Source: Sepiola atlantica
Lineage: Eukaryota; Mollusca; Cephalopoda; Sepiida; Sepiolidae
Direction: 5' to 3'
Length of the DNA: 64,000 nt
Assembly: GCA_963556195.1 (NCBI GenBank)
Contig: OY744533.1
Location: 48,600,249-48,664,248, forward strand
This document shows positions 51,400 through 62,099 of this stretch, one piece after another. The position numbers and the translations under genes are program-made. Below the pieces are notes generated by a model. The model ran no database searches. It was not told the origin of the DNA and was given only the letters and a program-made list of their open reading frames with translations. How positions within the stretch are numbered: position 1 is the stretch's first letter; every line of letters starts with the position of its first letter.

Positions 51400-52500
51400 A
51401 AATTAAAGATTTGTATAACAAAAAATCCAATATTACAAAATTAATACAATCAACTATTTTTTATAAATATTTTTGTAAAACATTTAATTTAGCGACAATA
51501 AATTAATATATTTTTATAAATCTCTAAAGTTTACAAAAAACGCTTTTCAAATTAAAATGTTTTTTATTAAAAATGCGCATATAGCAAAAGCTGCTTGTGA
51601 ATAAAGGTATGCATTTTTTAAAGAAATAGTAAAACTTATTGTAAATAAACCCTTTTTTAATAAAACAAAATCTGCGAAGACAGAGTTACAAATGGGCGTA
51701 TACGTCGTATTGTTTTATTCATGATTAAAACGAAAGTAAAAAAAGCGATATCATGACAAAATATGTGTTTTTGGTCGTCGCCAATTCTAGTGTACCTCAA
51801 ATACATTTGATCCGAATTTGCTGCAGATAAAAAGATGGCAGCCATCGGGAAAATGACCCCAGTTTGATAAAGTATTTTCTGAACGGAATTAATTCGAAAT
51901 GAATGTTATCGATCTTAACAACATGAACCAACGATAAATAAAAGGAAGTGACTAGTCAGAATCGAATATCGATTTGCTAGGTGCAATGCGATAGCTGATT
52001 AAATTATATAATCCAACTGACTTTTCTTTATATATTAGATTACAGTTAAAACTGTTATTTTCTGTATTATTGTCACTTTACCGCAGGCCTGCTTCTATAC
52101 ACCAACACCCAGTATTTGGCAAAACGCCGGTTTGGTGAATAGTTGACTGTTCGCCATTTGTCATACCTAACGGAACCTGAAACGTTCTTTGTAAGATCAT
52201 AAAACAAACTTTGCACGAATCGTTGTTACGTGAATGTTAACAACGTTTATTAGAAGATTAACGACCAGACACGATAAAACAGAAGAAAAATATTCGTGAG
52301 TCGAAATCGATAAATGGAAAGAAAATAAACGTGATTTGTTTGTTGTCTCTTTATCGTCGACTTGGTTGTCTGTCTGACCGACCAATACCATTTCTAGTCT
52401 GGGGGTGATTTCAATGTCTAGACTTTCTAAAAAAATAACAAGTCATACGTTGCGTCCATTTAATGTGCGCGTTTAATGATGCCAAACATGCCGGCAGACA
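51400..52500. other. AT-rich DNA with family E copy 2
   Basis: 51,890-52,020 repeats 41,850-41,975 (CTTAACAACATGAACCAACG, AGAATCGAATATCGATTTGC). The remaining sequence holds no supported gene. Confidence 0.5.
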
Positions 52501-52524
52501 GACAAAACTCTTATATGCGTGGAT

Positions 52525-53605
52525 GATTTTAAAAATGCTATTTCAGACTTAAACGTGCCAAACCAACAAATATGCAATTTCTAAGTAAAGCGTGCTAGAA
52601 AAACGAAAATTATATTTCAAATTTAAGCGTGCTAGAAAAAACGAAAATTCTATTTCAAACTTAAGCGTGCTAGAAAAAGGAAAATTATATTTCAAATTTA
52701 AGCGTGCTAGAAAAAACGAAAATTCTATTTCAAACTTAAGCGTGCTAGAAAAAGGAAAATTATATTTCAAACTTAAGCGTGCTAGAAAAAACGAAAATTC
52801 TATTTCAAACTTAAGCGTGCTAGAAAAAGGAAAATTATATTTCAAACTTAAGCGTGCTAGAAAAACGAAAATTATATTTCAAATTTAAACGTGCTAGAAA
52901 AAGGAAAATTATATTTAAAACTTAAGCGTGCTAGAAAAACGAAAATTATATTTAAAACTTAAGCGTGCTAGAAAAAGGAAAATTCTATTTAAAACTTAAG
53001 CGTGCTAGAAAAAGGAAAATTATATTTACAACTTAAGCGTGCTAGAAAACGGAAAATTATATTTTAAATTTAAGCGTGCTAGAAAAAGGAAAATTATATT
53101 TCAAATTTAAGCGTGCTAGAAAAAGGAAAATTATATTTCAAACTTAAGCGTGCTAGAAAAAGGAAAATTATATTTTAAATTTAAGCGTGCTAGAAAAAGG
53201 AAAATTATATTTCAAATTTAAGCGTGCTAGAAAAAGGAAAATTATATTTCAAATTTAAGCGTGCTAGAAAAAGGAAAATTATATTTCAAATTTAAACGTG
53301 CTAGAAAAACGAAAATTATATTTCAAACTTAAGCGTGCTAGAAAAAGGAAAATTATATTTCAAACTTAAGCGTGCTAGAAAAAGGAAAATTATATTTTAA
53401 ATTTAAGCCTGCTAGAAAAAGGAAAATTATATTTCAAACTTAAGCGTTCTAGAAAAAGGAAAATTATATTTACAACTTAAGCGTGCTAGAAAAAGGAAAA
53501 TTATATTTCAAACTTAAGCGTGCTAGAAAAAGGAAAATTATATTTCAAACTTAAACGCTTCAAATCAACTAAAATGTTATTTCAAACTGATGCGTGACAA
53601 ACCAA
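52525..53605 (-). repeat. 36-38-bp satellite, array 2 (inverted relative to array 1)
   Basis: About 28 units of AAGCGTGCTAGAAAAAGGAA then AATTATATTTCAAACTT. Reverse-complemented, the unit is CTTAAGTTTGAAATATAATT then TTCCTTTTTCTAGCACG. This aligns with array 1 (CTTAGCTTTGAAATAGCATTTTCG...TCTGTCACG). Edge units at 52,530-52,580 and 53,560-53,600 (GTTTGGCACGTTTAAGTCTG on the minus strand) are closer to array 1 than the middle units. The 98-codon frames on both strands are satellite artefacts with a 25-residue dimer. Confidence 0.92.
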
Positions 53606-53940
53606 CCGACCGACATAGCGTTCTGCGCGGAAACAAATCTGTCGGAAATATTTTGGGAGCAGACAAATCTACTTGCAGACATTAACGATATATTACGATA
53701 GAATGGCATTGGGGGTCAGCAATGAGAATAGACCGGATGAGATTGCGTGAACATAGACTTGGAAATAAATGGATTTGGATGGTTTCCTATTGATCCTAAC
53801 TCACATTCAGTCTGCTTCGTGACATGATAATGAAGGCATACTTTGTGTGAAAGGTGATAATATTTTATCTCAAATAGGATTATTTATTTGAAACGAATCA
53901 GACAGCAGAGGATAGGAGTTGCACATTAATAAAATGAATA

Positions 53941-54321
53941 TACAGGGTGATTCATAAGTCCCTTCGCTTTTTATTTTTGAAATTCTAAAGTTAAAAAATA
54001 CGGTAATACAAAACAGAAAGTTTATTCAACAAATTCATTTATGAGAGTTTAAAATTACAGCAAATTTTTAAATTTTTCACCTTCGTTCTGCATGCATAGC
54101 TCCATTATTTTTTGCAAGGAATTTACGACTCTTTGCAGCATATTTGATTGATTATGGTGTTGGGCGAAGGAGGCTTTCTGTTCACATCACGTTTCCATTG
54201 CCTAACAAATAGCAGTAATTAGAGAGTAAGATAACAATTATCAAAAGTTCATAGTATGTTTGTGCTTCATATGGTAATCATTTTAAATAGCTAAGTGAAG
54301 TGACTTATGAATCACCCTGTA
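53941..54321. mobile_element. mariner-type MITE, 381 bp
   Basis: The left end ACAGGGTGATTCATAAGTCC then CTTCGCTTTTT is mirrored by AAGTGAAGTGACTTATGAAT then CACCCTGT at the right. TA borders both ends. No open frame is present. The ACAGGGTG start resembles the transposon at 45,351 (ACAGGGTGTCC), but the rest differs, so it is a different family. Confidence 0.9.
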
Positions 54322-54834
54322 TATAGATAGAGTTGTGGTTATATATATATATTAGGGGAGGTCGATTTTGAAACTGTAAATTATCGCACTCGAAGAAAGT
54401 TGCCAAATAATGTCAAAAGTTACCACAAGAAATATTTTTCTTCAAAATTTTGTATTTATTTGAGCATTGCAACTTTAAGATCAAATAAATCGAGATTTTT
54501 TATCACTGCCGAGATTTCACCGGCAGATGTGTCGCCTTAAATTAAACCCGGGTTTTAACAAAAAAAAGTAATACATTACTTAATAATAAATATTTTAAAG
54601 TTCATTATTATTTTTCTTAAGAAATTAAATGTACATATTCAAATTAAAAAGGAATAAAACACTATAATATTTAATGTTATATATAAATAATTATTTGTTT
54701 ACATAGGCGTTTTATTTATTGGATATTTTTTATGGTATTCACCGGTTGAAAATTCATCGGGCGAATTTGAGTTCCCGTGTTGATTCTGTGTTTAATTATC
54801 ACACATATATATTGAATTGTCGAGCGCTGGCTTA

Positions 54835-55268
54835 TCTAATCCCACTTTCCCGACCTTTTGTCACACCTTACCTTGTGGGAGTTAGATAAATAAAAACTAG
54901 TTCAGCCAGGGGTTTTTACCCCACCAAATAAACCGGTATCGTCCGGGCCTTTGGGTCTGGATTCACGCCCGTCTATTGGGGCTTGTCCGTCCTGTGCAGT
55001 TCTAGGAGGTGCATCTCCCAGGTTTTGCCTTCCCTCTTTGGGGAGGAGTAAGTTTATTGCTTACTGTCTGAGGCGGCCCTACCGGGGAATGCCGACGAAG
55101 CTGCCCAGGCAATTTTTAAATGGCCAGAGTGCTCACCTCTCGAGCACTGGCTTTCTCATCCCACTTTCCTGACCTTGTGTCAATCTTACCTTGTTGGGGG
55201 TAGATAAATAAAATCTAGTTCAGCCAGGGGTTTTTACCCCACCAAATAAACCGGTATCGTCCGGGCCT
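54835..55268 (+). mobile_element. SINE-like element, 1.3 tandem copies, nested
   Basis: ACCGGTATCGTCCGGGCCTT, GTTCTAGGAGGTGCATCTCC, TTGGGGAGGAGTAAGTTTAT and GGGAATGCCGACGAAGCTGC match 28,375-28,680. The tail CACTTTCC(C/T)GACCTT...AGATAAATAAAA(A/T)CTAGTTCAGCC plus the next head ACCGGTATCGTCCGGGCCTT occurs twice (from 54,840 and from 55,160), so two units are joined head to tail. It interrupts the non-coding part of the surrounding transposon. Confidence 0.75.
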
Positions 55269-55370
55269 TTATAGAATGATTTTTAAAGATTTTATCTAAT
55301 TTCACCATAATTATTAAAGCAGTACAGATTGGAATTTTTTAATAATTCAATTAATTAATTTGTTCTTTCA

Positions 55371-55735
55371 GGAGTGAGGAGTCAACCAGAAAAAGATTAA
55401 AAAGAATACTACCTATTAATTTTAATGCCACACATTGGACACAATTAATAGATTTAAAATTATGCGGCATTTTTGAACCACCAATGACGGAAGATTTTAC
55501 TGAATCTGAACTTCGAGAATCGTTGATGAATGGAACCAAGCTTGACTTGCCAGATTTGCCCTCACATTCTCAGGGTGTGGAACGGGCAGTTAAGTTAATA
55601 ACAGAAGCTTCACAAACTGTATATGGTTTTGAAGCAAGGCATCAACACATTACAGCCAAAGTTTGGAGTCAGAAATTGAGACCAGCATTTTTGTCTAAGG
55701 GGTCTTATATGGAGCAATTTGACTCTCTATATTAA
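55371..55735 (+). CDS. 3' exon of an unrecognised transposon-borne protein
   Basis: A polypyrimidine tract and acceptor (TTAATTTGTTCTTTCAG) end at about 55,370. The open frame after it runs to TAA at 55,733-55,735, about 120 codons. It includes RKRLKRILPINFNATHWTQL, DLKLCGIFEPPMTEDFTESE, PSHSQGVERAVKLITEASQT and FEARHQHITAKVWSQKLRPA. Codon use looks coding and there is no internal stop. I believe proteins with a HxQxVERxVKLxTEAS segment occur in many invertebrate genomes, often in repeats, but I cannot name a function. The exon lies inside the TIR element, so it may be the C-terminal part of its transposase or an accessory protein. Upstream exons are not found within the element, perhaps lost or too short to see. 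Confidence 0.6.
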
Positions 55736-56187
55736 GCTTCATTAAAATAGTGTTAGGTTTTTCCTTATTTCTTTGCTTGTTATATTTTCACTAATAACAG
55801 AAAAAATCATTTTTTTAGGTATTCAAATATTACTGTTTAATTCATACCGTTAAAAGGTTATTTACAAAAGCAGATACTGAAAATGAGGGGGGGGGACAAA
55901 TTTTCAATTTGAAGATTTCTTTAATTCAAATCATTTTTATAAAATAAAAGGACATCCCCTGCTTTTAAATGCTAAAATTATTTGGTTTTCACACCAATAT
56001 TCAAGCAAATCTTGCAAAAACGAGGAATTTTCAGTATATTCTTGTCTACGATCTTTGATACCAAACGCTCAAAAAACCGCTGAAGTTTTTGATCTAATTT
56101 TTTGCATGAGTATTTAATAGGTCTATATACAACTTTCGGTACGTGCCTTTTTTTAATATTTAAAAAAAAGTGTAAAATCGACCTACC

Positions 56188-56190
<3 letters not shown>

Positions 56191-56257
<67 letters not shown>
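56191..56257. repeat. (AT)33 microsatellite inside the right TIR
   Basis: AT run between the two blocks of the right inverted repeat. Confidence 0.96.
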
Positions 56258-56258
<1 letters not shown>

Positions 56259-56279
56259 CCACAACTCTATCTCGGCCCC

Positions 56280-56985
56280 TTATATACTACCTATCCAATA
56301 CAGTCGCAATTAAACGTTATGTAACCACACGCAACAAAACATCAATGAGATAACACCCAGAAAATTCTAACCCGTAACAGAAAATTAATATACAAAAATA
56401 ACTGCACGAAACGACATAAAACCCTCGAAGCAATCTACATTTAAAAAAACAACCTAACATAAATGTTACATAACAAATTTGAATGGAAATGTTTGAGTGA
56501 CACTTAAGAATCAGAGGTGACTACAAAACGGAAGTCAACGAAAACACCCGACACCTGGACGGAGATTTTCTGGCAACACTTGAAGCGGAGACGACGTGTT
56601 CAGGGGCCGTCTCCAATATGGGGGCGCACTAGGTGTAGCGAGACGTTAGAAAGATCAAGTACACAACGAAGGTATTCATACGCATTCATATGCCATCCAT
56701 AAAATAAGTTTAAAAGAAATTTCTGCTGCTAAAACTACGAAGACAGCTTAACAACAACGAAAAAGAAGAGAAAGAAAGGAAGATACGAAACTACCCATTG
56801 TGCTGATTACATAAAACGTGTCAACGAACATCCAGCTGTTTTCTGTCAACAAGGCGATGGCGAGGCATTTGTTGAGACCTAAGTAATTACTTTTTTAACA
56901 TTCTATTCACCCCAAACAAGACAAATTGCCACTGAAACGTAAACGGCTACTGTGAATTAGGGACCAGATTTATAGAACCATCCTA
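56280..56985. other. AT-rich stretch, nothing supported
   Basis: A 61-codon frame at 56,517-56,702 is basic and without a known motif. Confidence 0.4.
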
Positions 56986-56989
56986 AGCA

Positions 56990-57290
56990 AGATGTTTGTT
57001 CACATTACATTTAAATTTTTGCATGGTAGTCCAGTTAGAGAAACGGGAAATAATGAAGAATTCCAACGGCTAGCAGTTCAAAGAAATAATAATTAGAGTG
57101 GAAAGTTTTCCGAGATCTGGGGACCTCTACAATGAAGAGATGGGATTTTGCTGATTGTCAGGTTGGTCGGAAATATTAACGTTGAGTGGACACAAATGCA
57201 GCAAGTTCGTCGGAGCACATTCCGTGGAAGTACTTGTAAAACCAGCATAGGGATGCAACATTGCAGCGATGGAACAGGGTTTGAGCTTAA
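56990..57290 (-). pseudogene. LINE C-terminal/3' fragment
   Basis: ATGTTTGTTCACATTACATTT, TTTTGCATGGTAGTCCAGTT, GATCTGGGGACCTCTACAAT and AAGTTCGTCGGAGC match 60,215-60,420 in order. Its inner edge (GATGCAACATTGCAGCGAT) also matches 18,770-18,790 (GGATATGCAACATTGCGGCG), so these three copies belong to one family. The 37-bp satellite begins at its inner end. Confidence 0.75.
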
Positions 57291-57918
57291 TAGGAGTACT
57301 TACGGAACGTTACGAACAACTTATAAATAGGAGTACTTACGGAACGTTACGAACTACTTATTAATAGGAGTACTTACGGAACGTTACAGACAGCTTATTA
57401 AAAGGAGTACTTACGGAACGTTACAAACAACTTATTAATAGGAGTACTTACGGAACGTTACGAACAACTTATTAATAGGAGTACTTACGGAACGTTACGG
57501 ACAGCTTATTAAAAGGAGTACTTACGGAACGTTACAGACAACTTATTAATATGATTCCCGACGGAACGTTACAAACAACTTATTAATAGGAGTACTTACG
57601 GAACGTTACGAACAACTTATTAATAGGAGTACTTACGGAACGTTACGGACAACTTATTAATATGAGTACTTACGGAACGTTACAAACAACTTATTAATAG
57701 GAGTACTTACGGAACGTTACGAACAACTTATTAATAGGAGTACTTACGGAACGTTACGAACAGCTTATTAATAGGAGTACTTACGGAACGTTACGGACGA
57801 CTTATTAATAAAAGTACTTACGGAACGTTACGGACAACTTATTAATAGGAGTACTTACGGAACGTAACGAACAACTTATTATCAGGAGTACTTACCGAAC
57901 GTTACGGACAACTTATTA
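57288..57918. repeat. 37-bp satellite, 17 copies
   Basis: The unit is TAGGAGTACTTACGGAACGT followed by TACGAACAACTTATTAA. The first unit has AACTTATAAA. One unit near 57,550 reads ATGATTCCCGACGG. Subtypes GAACAACTT, GGACAGCTT and CAAACAACTT alternate irregularly. The array starts inside LINE sequence, so it arose by expansion at a LINE breakpoint. Confidence 0.94.
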
Positions 57919-58350
57919 GACTGGTAACGTAAACCGTTTAAGATTAAATTTTCTAAAACCAAACAGTTGTTGTCTTGTTTACATTACAACTATCAATACT
58001 GATATTCCAAGTCAGCAGGTGCTGATGCTTTCGTTCGCTTGAATATATAGTGAATAGATTATACTCTTAGTGTGAGACACACAAAAATAGCTATTTATAC
58101 ACATCCAAATTAAAACAGAGAATGTGACTAACAATTACAGAAAGGTTATTTCCAGCAATAAACCATTTTAGGTGGAAAAGTTGACTATTAAAACGATGTA
58201 ATTGTTGGTCAATAATAAGAACTATAAGATAGGTAGGTAGTAGCAAAGGGAGTATTTATACATGATACTAGATTATCAGTGACCCGTTTGGTCAGTATTT
58301 GTTATATCTATAACTAAAACTGTCATCATTTTGATGGCGTCATCCAGTGT
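57919..58350. other. stretch without a supported feature
   Basis: Nothing recognised. Confidence 0.4.
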
Positions 58351-58353
58351 GCT

Positions 58354-58402
58354 TTCTCTCTCTCTCTCCCTCTCTCTCTCTCTCTCCCTCTCTCTCTCTC
58401 TC
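58354..58402. repeat. (CT)n microsatellite
   Basis: CT run with CCC interruptions. Confidence 0.95.
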
Positions 58403-58640
58403 TTCTTTTCTCTTTCTTTGCATTCCGCATTCTCTCCTTTCTCTTCCACTATCGGCCTCTCTTATCCTAATAGTATTTACCTGCTTTCCCATGAGGGCTG
58501 GATGTGACACAAGAGCGAGTTTAACTTACGTATATGAGAGCATGGGAGTATGGCCATTATTGATCACCACAATGGCGCTCATGGCTCTGTGAAATTCGAT
58601 AATGTCCACTGGTCAGGCCAGTGAACTCTCAATAAGAAAG

Positions 58641-58643
<3 letters not shown>

Positions 58644-58724
<81 letters not shown>
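58644..58724. repeat. (AT)40 microsatellite, left of LTR candidate
   Basis: AT run ending at the first base of the TGTG...GACA segment. The AT run resumes at 59,603. Confidence 0.97.
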
Positions 58725-58727
<3 letters not shown>

Positions 58728-59599
58728 GAAATTCTGGTGGTAATTTGTGAACGAGGATTTAAAGAAAGAAAAGAAACTCGATAAAATTAATATTACGATG
58801 GAAACGCAAAGCAAACAAAATGAAATCAAAACGAAAATATTGATGGAAGAAAAGCTACAGTTATACACGCGCGCGAAGCAGGCTCCCTTTGTTTCTCTGT
58901 AGATTAATGTGTATATGTGTTCATATAGTAGAGAGATAGGGGGAGAGTAACAAGGAGCGTGGCTTCGATACTTATCGGCTGGTTGTTCCCTTTTTTTTTC
59001 TTTTAATCATAGACGACTTGGAACTGTGGGAAAGGGGGAGTGAATGATCTAATGTGGTAAAAGAAGAAAAGGGAAAAAGAGACGAAGAAATAGGATGACT
59101 TGAGCAGACGAATTTGTATTTTCAGTCCGCTGATCTGTTTTTGTTGATACAATCGGGCGGAGAATGCTAAATCGAAAGGACGTACAGAGTCGGGCGGTTA
59201 CTGTTGGATCGATATGATATAGTTGAGCGAATAATGTGGAATCGGTAGGACGTACACAGTCGAGCGAGAAATGTCAGATTTAACAAGATGGAAAAAAGAT
59301 CGAAGACTTTTGGTATCGTGGAAAGTGTTGTTCGTGTCATCTTGGATTTCTGACATAGATATTGAGATGGGGAAAAAATAAATAATTTAAGGATTTAATA
59401 TTCGGTGATTAGATGAAATAAAAAAGGACATCGTAAGAAAAGAACGATTATTTGAGTTCACTGAAAAGATCGAAGAGTTAAGTGACTTTTATTATTGTTT
59501 GGAACTCATTTGAAGGACCATTTTATTCTCACTTGCATTGGATTATTTTATTTGTTTTTATTTGTGTTAGGACATAGTATCGATCTGGTCCGGGTCGTG

Positions 59600-59602
<3 letters not shown>
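58725..59602 (-). mobile_element. solo LTR candidate, Ty3/Gypsy-like, 878 bp
   Basis: The segment splits an (AT)n tract exactly. On the minus strand it starts TGTCACGACCCGGACCAGAT and ends AATTTCACA, giving TG...CA ends with TGT/ACA inverted termini. TGTCACGACCCGGACC is a start I associate with Gypsy-type LTRs. There is no gag-pol inside or next to it, so it would be a solo LTR. A duplicated piece, AGGACGTACAGAGTCGGGCG and AGGACGTACACAGTCGAGCG, 66 bp apart, lies at 59,178-59,263. The target duplication cannot be read in an AT array. Confidence 0.62.

Positions 59603-59652
<50 letters not shown>
59603..59652. repeat. (AT)25 microsatellite, right of LTR candidate
   Basis: Continuation of the AT tract after the LTR-like segment. 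Confidence 0.96.
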
Positions 59653-59657
<5 letters not shown>

Positions 59658-59659
59658 TA

Positions 59660-60010
59660 TATTTTTTTCTTCCCTTCTTAAGTGACCTCAATTAAAACAA
59701 CACTACATTGTGTATTGCCGGTTGTTGTAATTATTATTCCAGGTACTTAATTTCCCTGATGATCTGCCAAGCAAGGACCTGTTTGGTACTGTAACACGTG
59801 TAGGTAAAAAAAACTCTTTAATTTGAAAATGATAAATAAATAATCTTTGAATGAAAATGTCTTTTGTGGTGGTGATTGGGCTCCTGGACAGAATGCTTTG
59901 GTAAGCTTTCAAAAAATCACATATAAATGCTCTGTACCCTGTAATCGAATATCATCGAGCTTGTTTTTATGGGACTAATCCCGGTCTTCACTAAATAATC
60001 TATTTTCTAA
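59660..60010. other. AT-rich stretch, nothing supported
   Basis: CCCTGATGATCTGCCAAGCA near 59,755 looks like the end of some repeat but I cannot identify it. Confidence 0.35.
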
Positions 60011-60012
60011 AT

Positions 60013-60014
<2 letters not shown>

Positions 60015-60052
<38 letters not shown>
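60015..60052. repeat. (AT)18 and duplicated 16-mer
   Basis: The AT run is followed by ACAGTCACTGTCCACA twice (60,051 and 60,073). ACAGTCACTGT is itself palindromic. Confidence 0.9.
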
Positions 60053-60054
<2 letters not shown>

Positions 60055-60159
60055 TCACTGTCCACATTCAATGTACAGTCACTGTCCACAAAGACGACAT
60101 GTGATCCGAATGGTCTTTTTTTAATGTAATTCACTCCCGAACAAGGCATATTGCCACTA

Positions 60160-62080
60160 TTGTGATTAGGTGTCAGATTTATAGGAGCATCCTAAGTGGG
60201 GAGTTGTGCAGCGAGATGTTTGTTCACATTACAATTAAATTTCTGCATGTTGGTACAGTCGTGGAAACGGAGAGTAGGGAGGGAATTCCAAAGGCAAGCG
60301 GCCCGAACACAGAAGTTAAGATTTTCGGCATCCTGGGATCTCTACACTGAAGGGGTGGGATTTTTCTGTTAGTTGGGTTCGTCGGGGTACAAGTACAGTA
60401 AGTTCGTCGGAGCTTATAATTGTTGAAGGAAAGGCGCTTTGTGTTAGTAGCATTGAATGTAACCATCCATTTTTTGCCCCATTCTACAACAGATCAAAGG
60501 TCATTTTCTCAGGATTCAAACATTGCCATTGATATGTGGGTGTTCTTGTTCCCCCTCTATGCCGAGAATAGAGCGTGGTATCATCAGCAAATATACACAT
60601 CTCAGACGCGATTACATCAGGGAGGTCGTTTATGAGGATCAGGAATAATTAAGATGCAAGTATCGACCCCTGGGACACACGATGTACGGCCATCGAAGAC
60701 GACCTGTACTTTTTATTTAGCTAAGAATAATCTGATTATATTAACTATTCGCCCAGTAATACCGTACGAATTAATTATCATGAAAAGACCTTCATGCCAG
60801 ATGTTGGCAAAGGCCTTGGATATATCAAACGCTACCGCCATAGCTTCACCTGTCTTATCTAATGTATCGTATATGCATTCAGAGATGACTGTTAGGAAGT
60901 CTGCAGTATAACGGGATTGCCTAACTCCATACTGTTGGTCAGAAAGAAGTTTAGCATTTTCGAGATGGTAGACTAGATTGATTAATGATGCAAAGATTTT
61001 AGCGGGTCAGTCCTTTCGATAGAGTTCTTGAAGACTGGTACCACAGAAGCAATTTTTCGGCTATCAGGGAAGGCATTTGTTGTAGAGTTTGGAGATGGCG
61101 GCGGAGTATTTCTTTATTACAAATTGCCGGGATAAGATATGGTTCACATGCTTTTGAGGGGTCAAAGTTTTTTATGATATCCAGGATATGGGAAGGAGTG
61201 ATAATAAGATAATCTAATGTGGTTTCCGTCCTTAGTGGGGCATTAGGGATGGAAGTAGTTTGTGGAATTCGAGATAGAGTTTAAGACGAACCGCTAAGCA
61301 AGCAGTTCATCCTTGCCCATTGCCGTCCAAGCGGCATAATGGTGATTGAATAGTGGGAGACTTGTTGATTGTCCATTGTTTACCACACTATTATAGAATT
61401 TACAGAAATCTCGACTTTTTTTGTCATCTCAGTATACCTACTTTTAGCTGCGACTATTACACTCTTACAGTGGTTTATTGATGCTATATTTTTTTATGTT
61501 CGTAGTTGACTTATGGCGGTTGAAATGGTGGAATGCTTGCTGCCTGTAAGAAAGCAACGCACAAAACCAAAGAAATCCGGAACAGTCTTCTATCAATAAA
61601 CTGTCATTTCAGCTGCTCTCCAGTTTGTTACGTTTTCATTCTCAACTCTTTGCTTTTTATCAGTTCACCGGGACGCAATGCACATTTCCCTTCCAAGCTT
61701 TCATGCACGGCACAGGCATTTTTTTGCCGTTTATGTCGTGGGCTCTGTCCATTATACCGTCTATGCGCAATAGCAACTGCACAGGGCAAAATGAACCATT
61801 GGGAAGAGTAGGGAGTACTATGGAAGTTCCGCGTCGAGACAAATGCTTCTATGCCTGCTTTGACCCATTCAGTTACCTCCTTTGCGTACTGTTCGGCAGA
61901 TAGAGAAAAAGTTTTGATCCAACATGCATCTCTGGCGAGATTTCTAAGGGATTCATAATCTATACGTGGGTAATATATCGTTGTCTTGGGTAACGGCACT
62001 TCGGTTTGGAGTCGGGAGTTTGTGGTGATATCAAGCATTATCACAAGTTGATCAGCTATGGGCATCTGTCACACAAACCT
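60160..62080 (-). pseudogene. decayed LINE with nuclease-RT linker and reverse transcriptase
   Basis: Read on the minus strand, about 62,065-61,630 encodes PIADQLVIMLDITTNSRLQ and the RIDYESLRNLARDACW linker between endonuclease and RT. RT pieces follow: AKLLSDQQYGVRQSRYTADF (about 60,945-60,900), AFDISKAFANIWHEGLF (about 60,840-60,785) and CIFADDTTLYSRH (about 60,600-60,570). The catalytic pair reads FADD. C-terminal CVRAACLWNSLP-like sequence is near 60,300. Frames shift repeatedly. The 3' part matches 56,990-57,290. It belongs to the same broad CR1/Jockey group as the 20-23 kb copy but is a different family by sequence. Confidence 0.85.
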
Positions 62081-62099
62081 CGGGCAGTTTTATCAAGAA

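Larger units (their letters stand above)
54325..56272 (+). mobile_element. DNA transposon with composite long TIRs
   Basis: The left AGATAGAGTTGTGGTT (54,325-54,340), a short AT run and TTAGGGGAGGTCGATTTT (54,352-54,369) are mirrored at the right by AAAATCGACCTACCCTAA (56,174-56,191), a long AT run and AACCACAACTCTATCT (56,257-56,272). The AT spacer is about 11 bp at the left and 66 bp at the right, so the microsatellite grew inside one TIR. The interior holds one coding exon and a nested SINE-like insert. The superfamily is unknown. Confidence 0.78.

Noticed and set aside
52549..52888. 98-codon frames on both strands with SLKYNFPFSSTL-like repeats
   Set aside because: Explained by the 36-38-bp satellite.
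56517..56702. Basic 61-codon frame MTTKRKSTKTPDTW
   Set aside because: No homology that I can name, no splice context, and no polyadenylation context.
57288..57918. Regular 37-bp repeats considered as a CRISPR array
   Set aside because: Units are contiguous with no unique spacers, no cas genes are present, and the context is eukaryotic.
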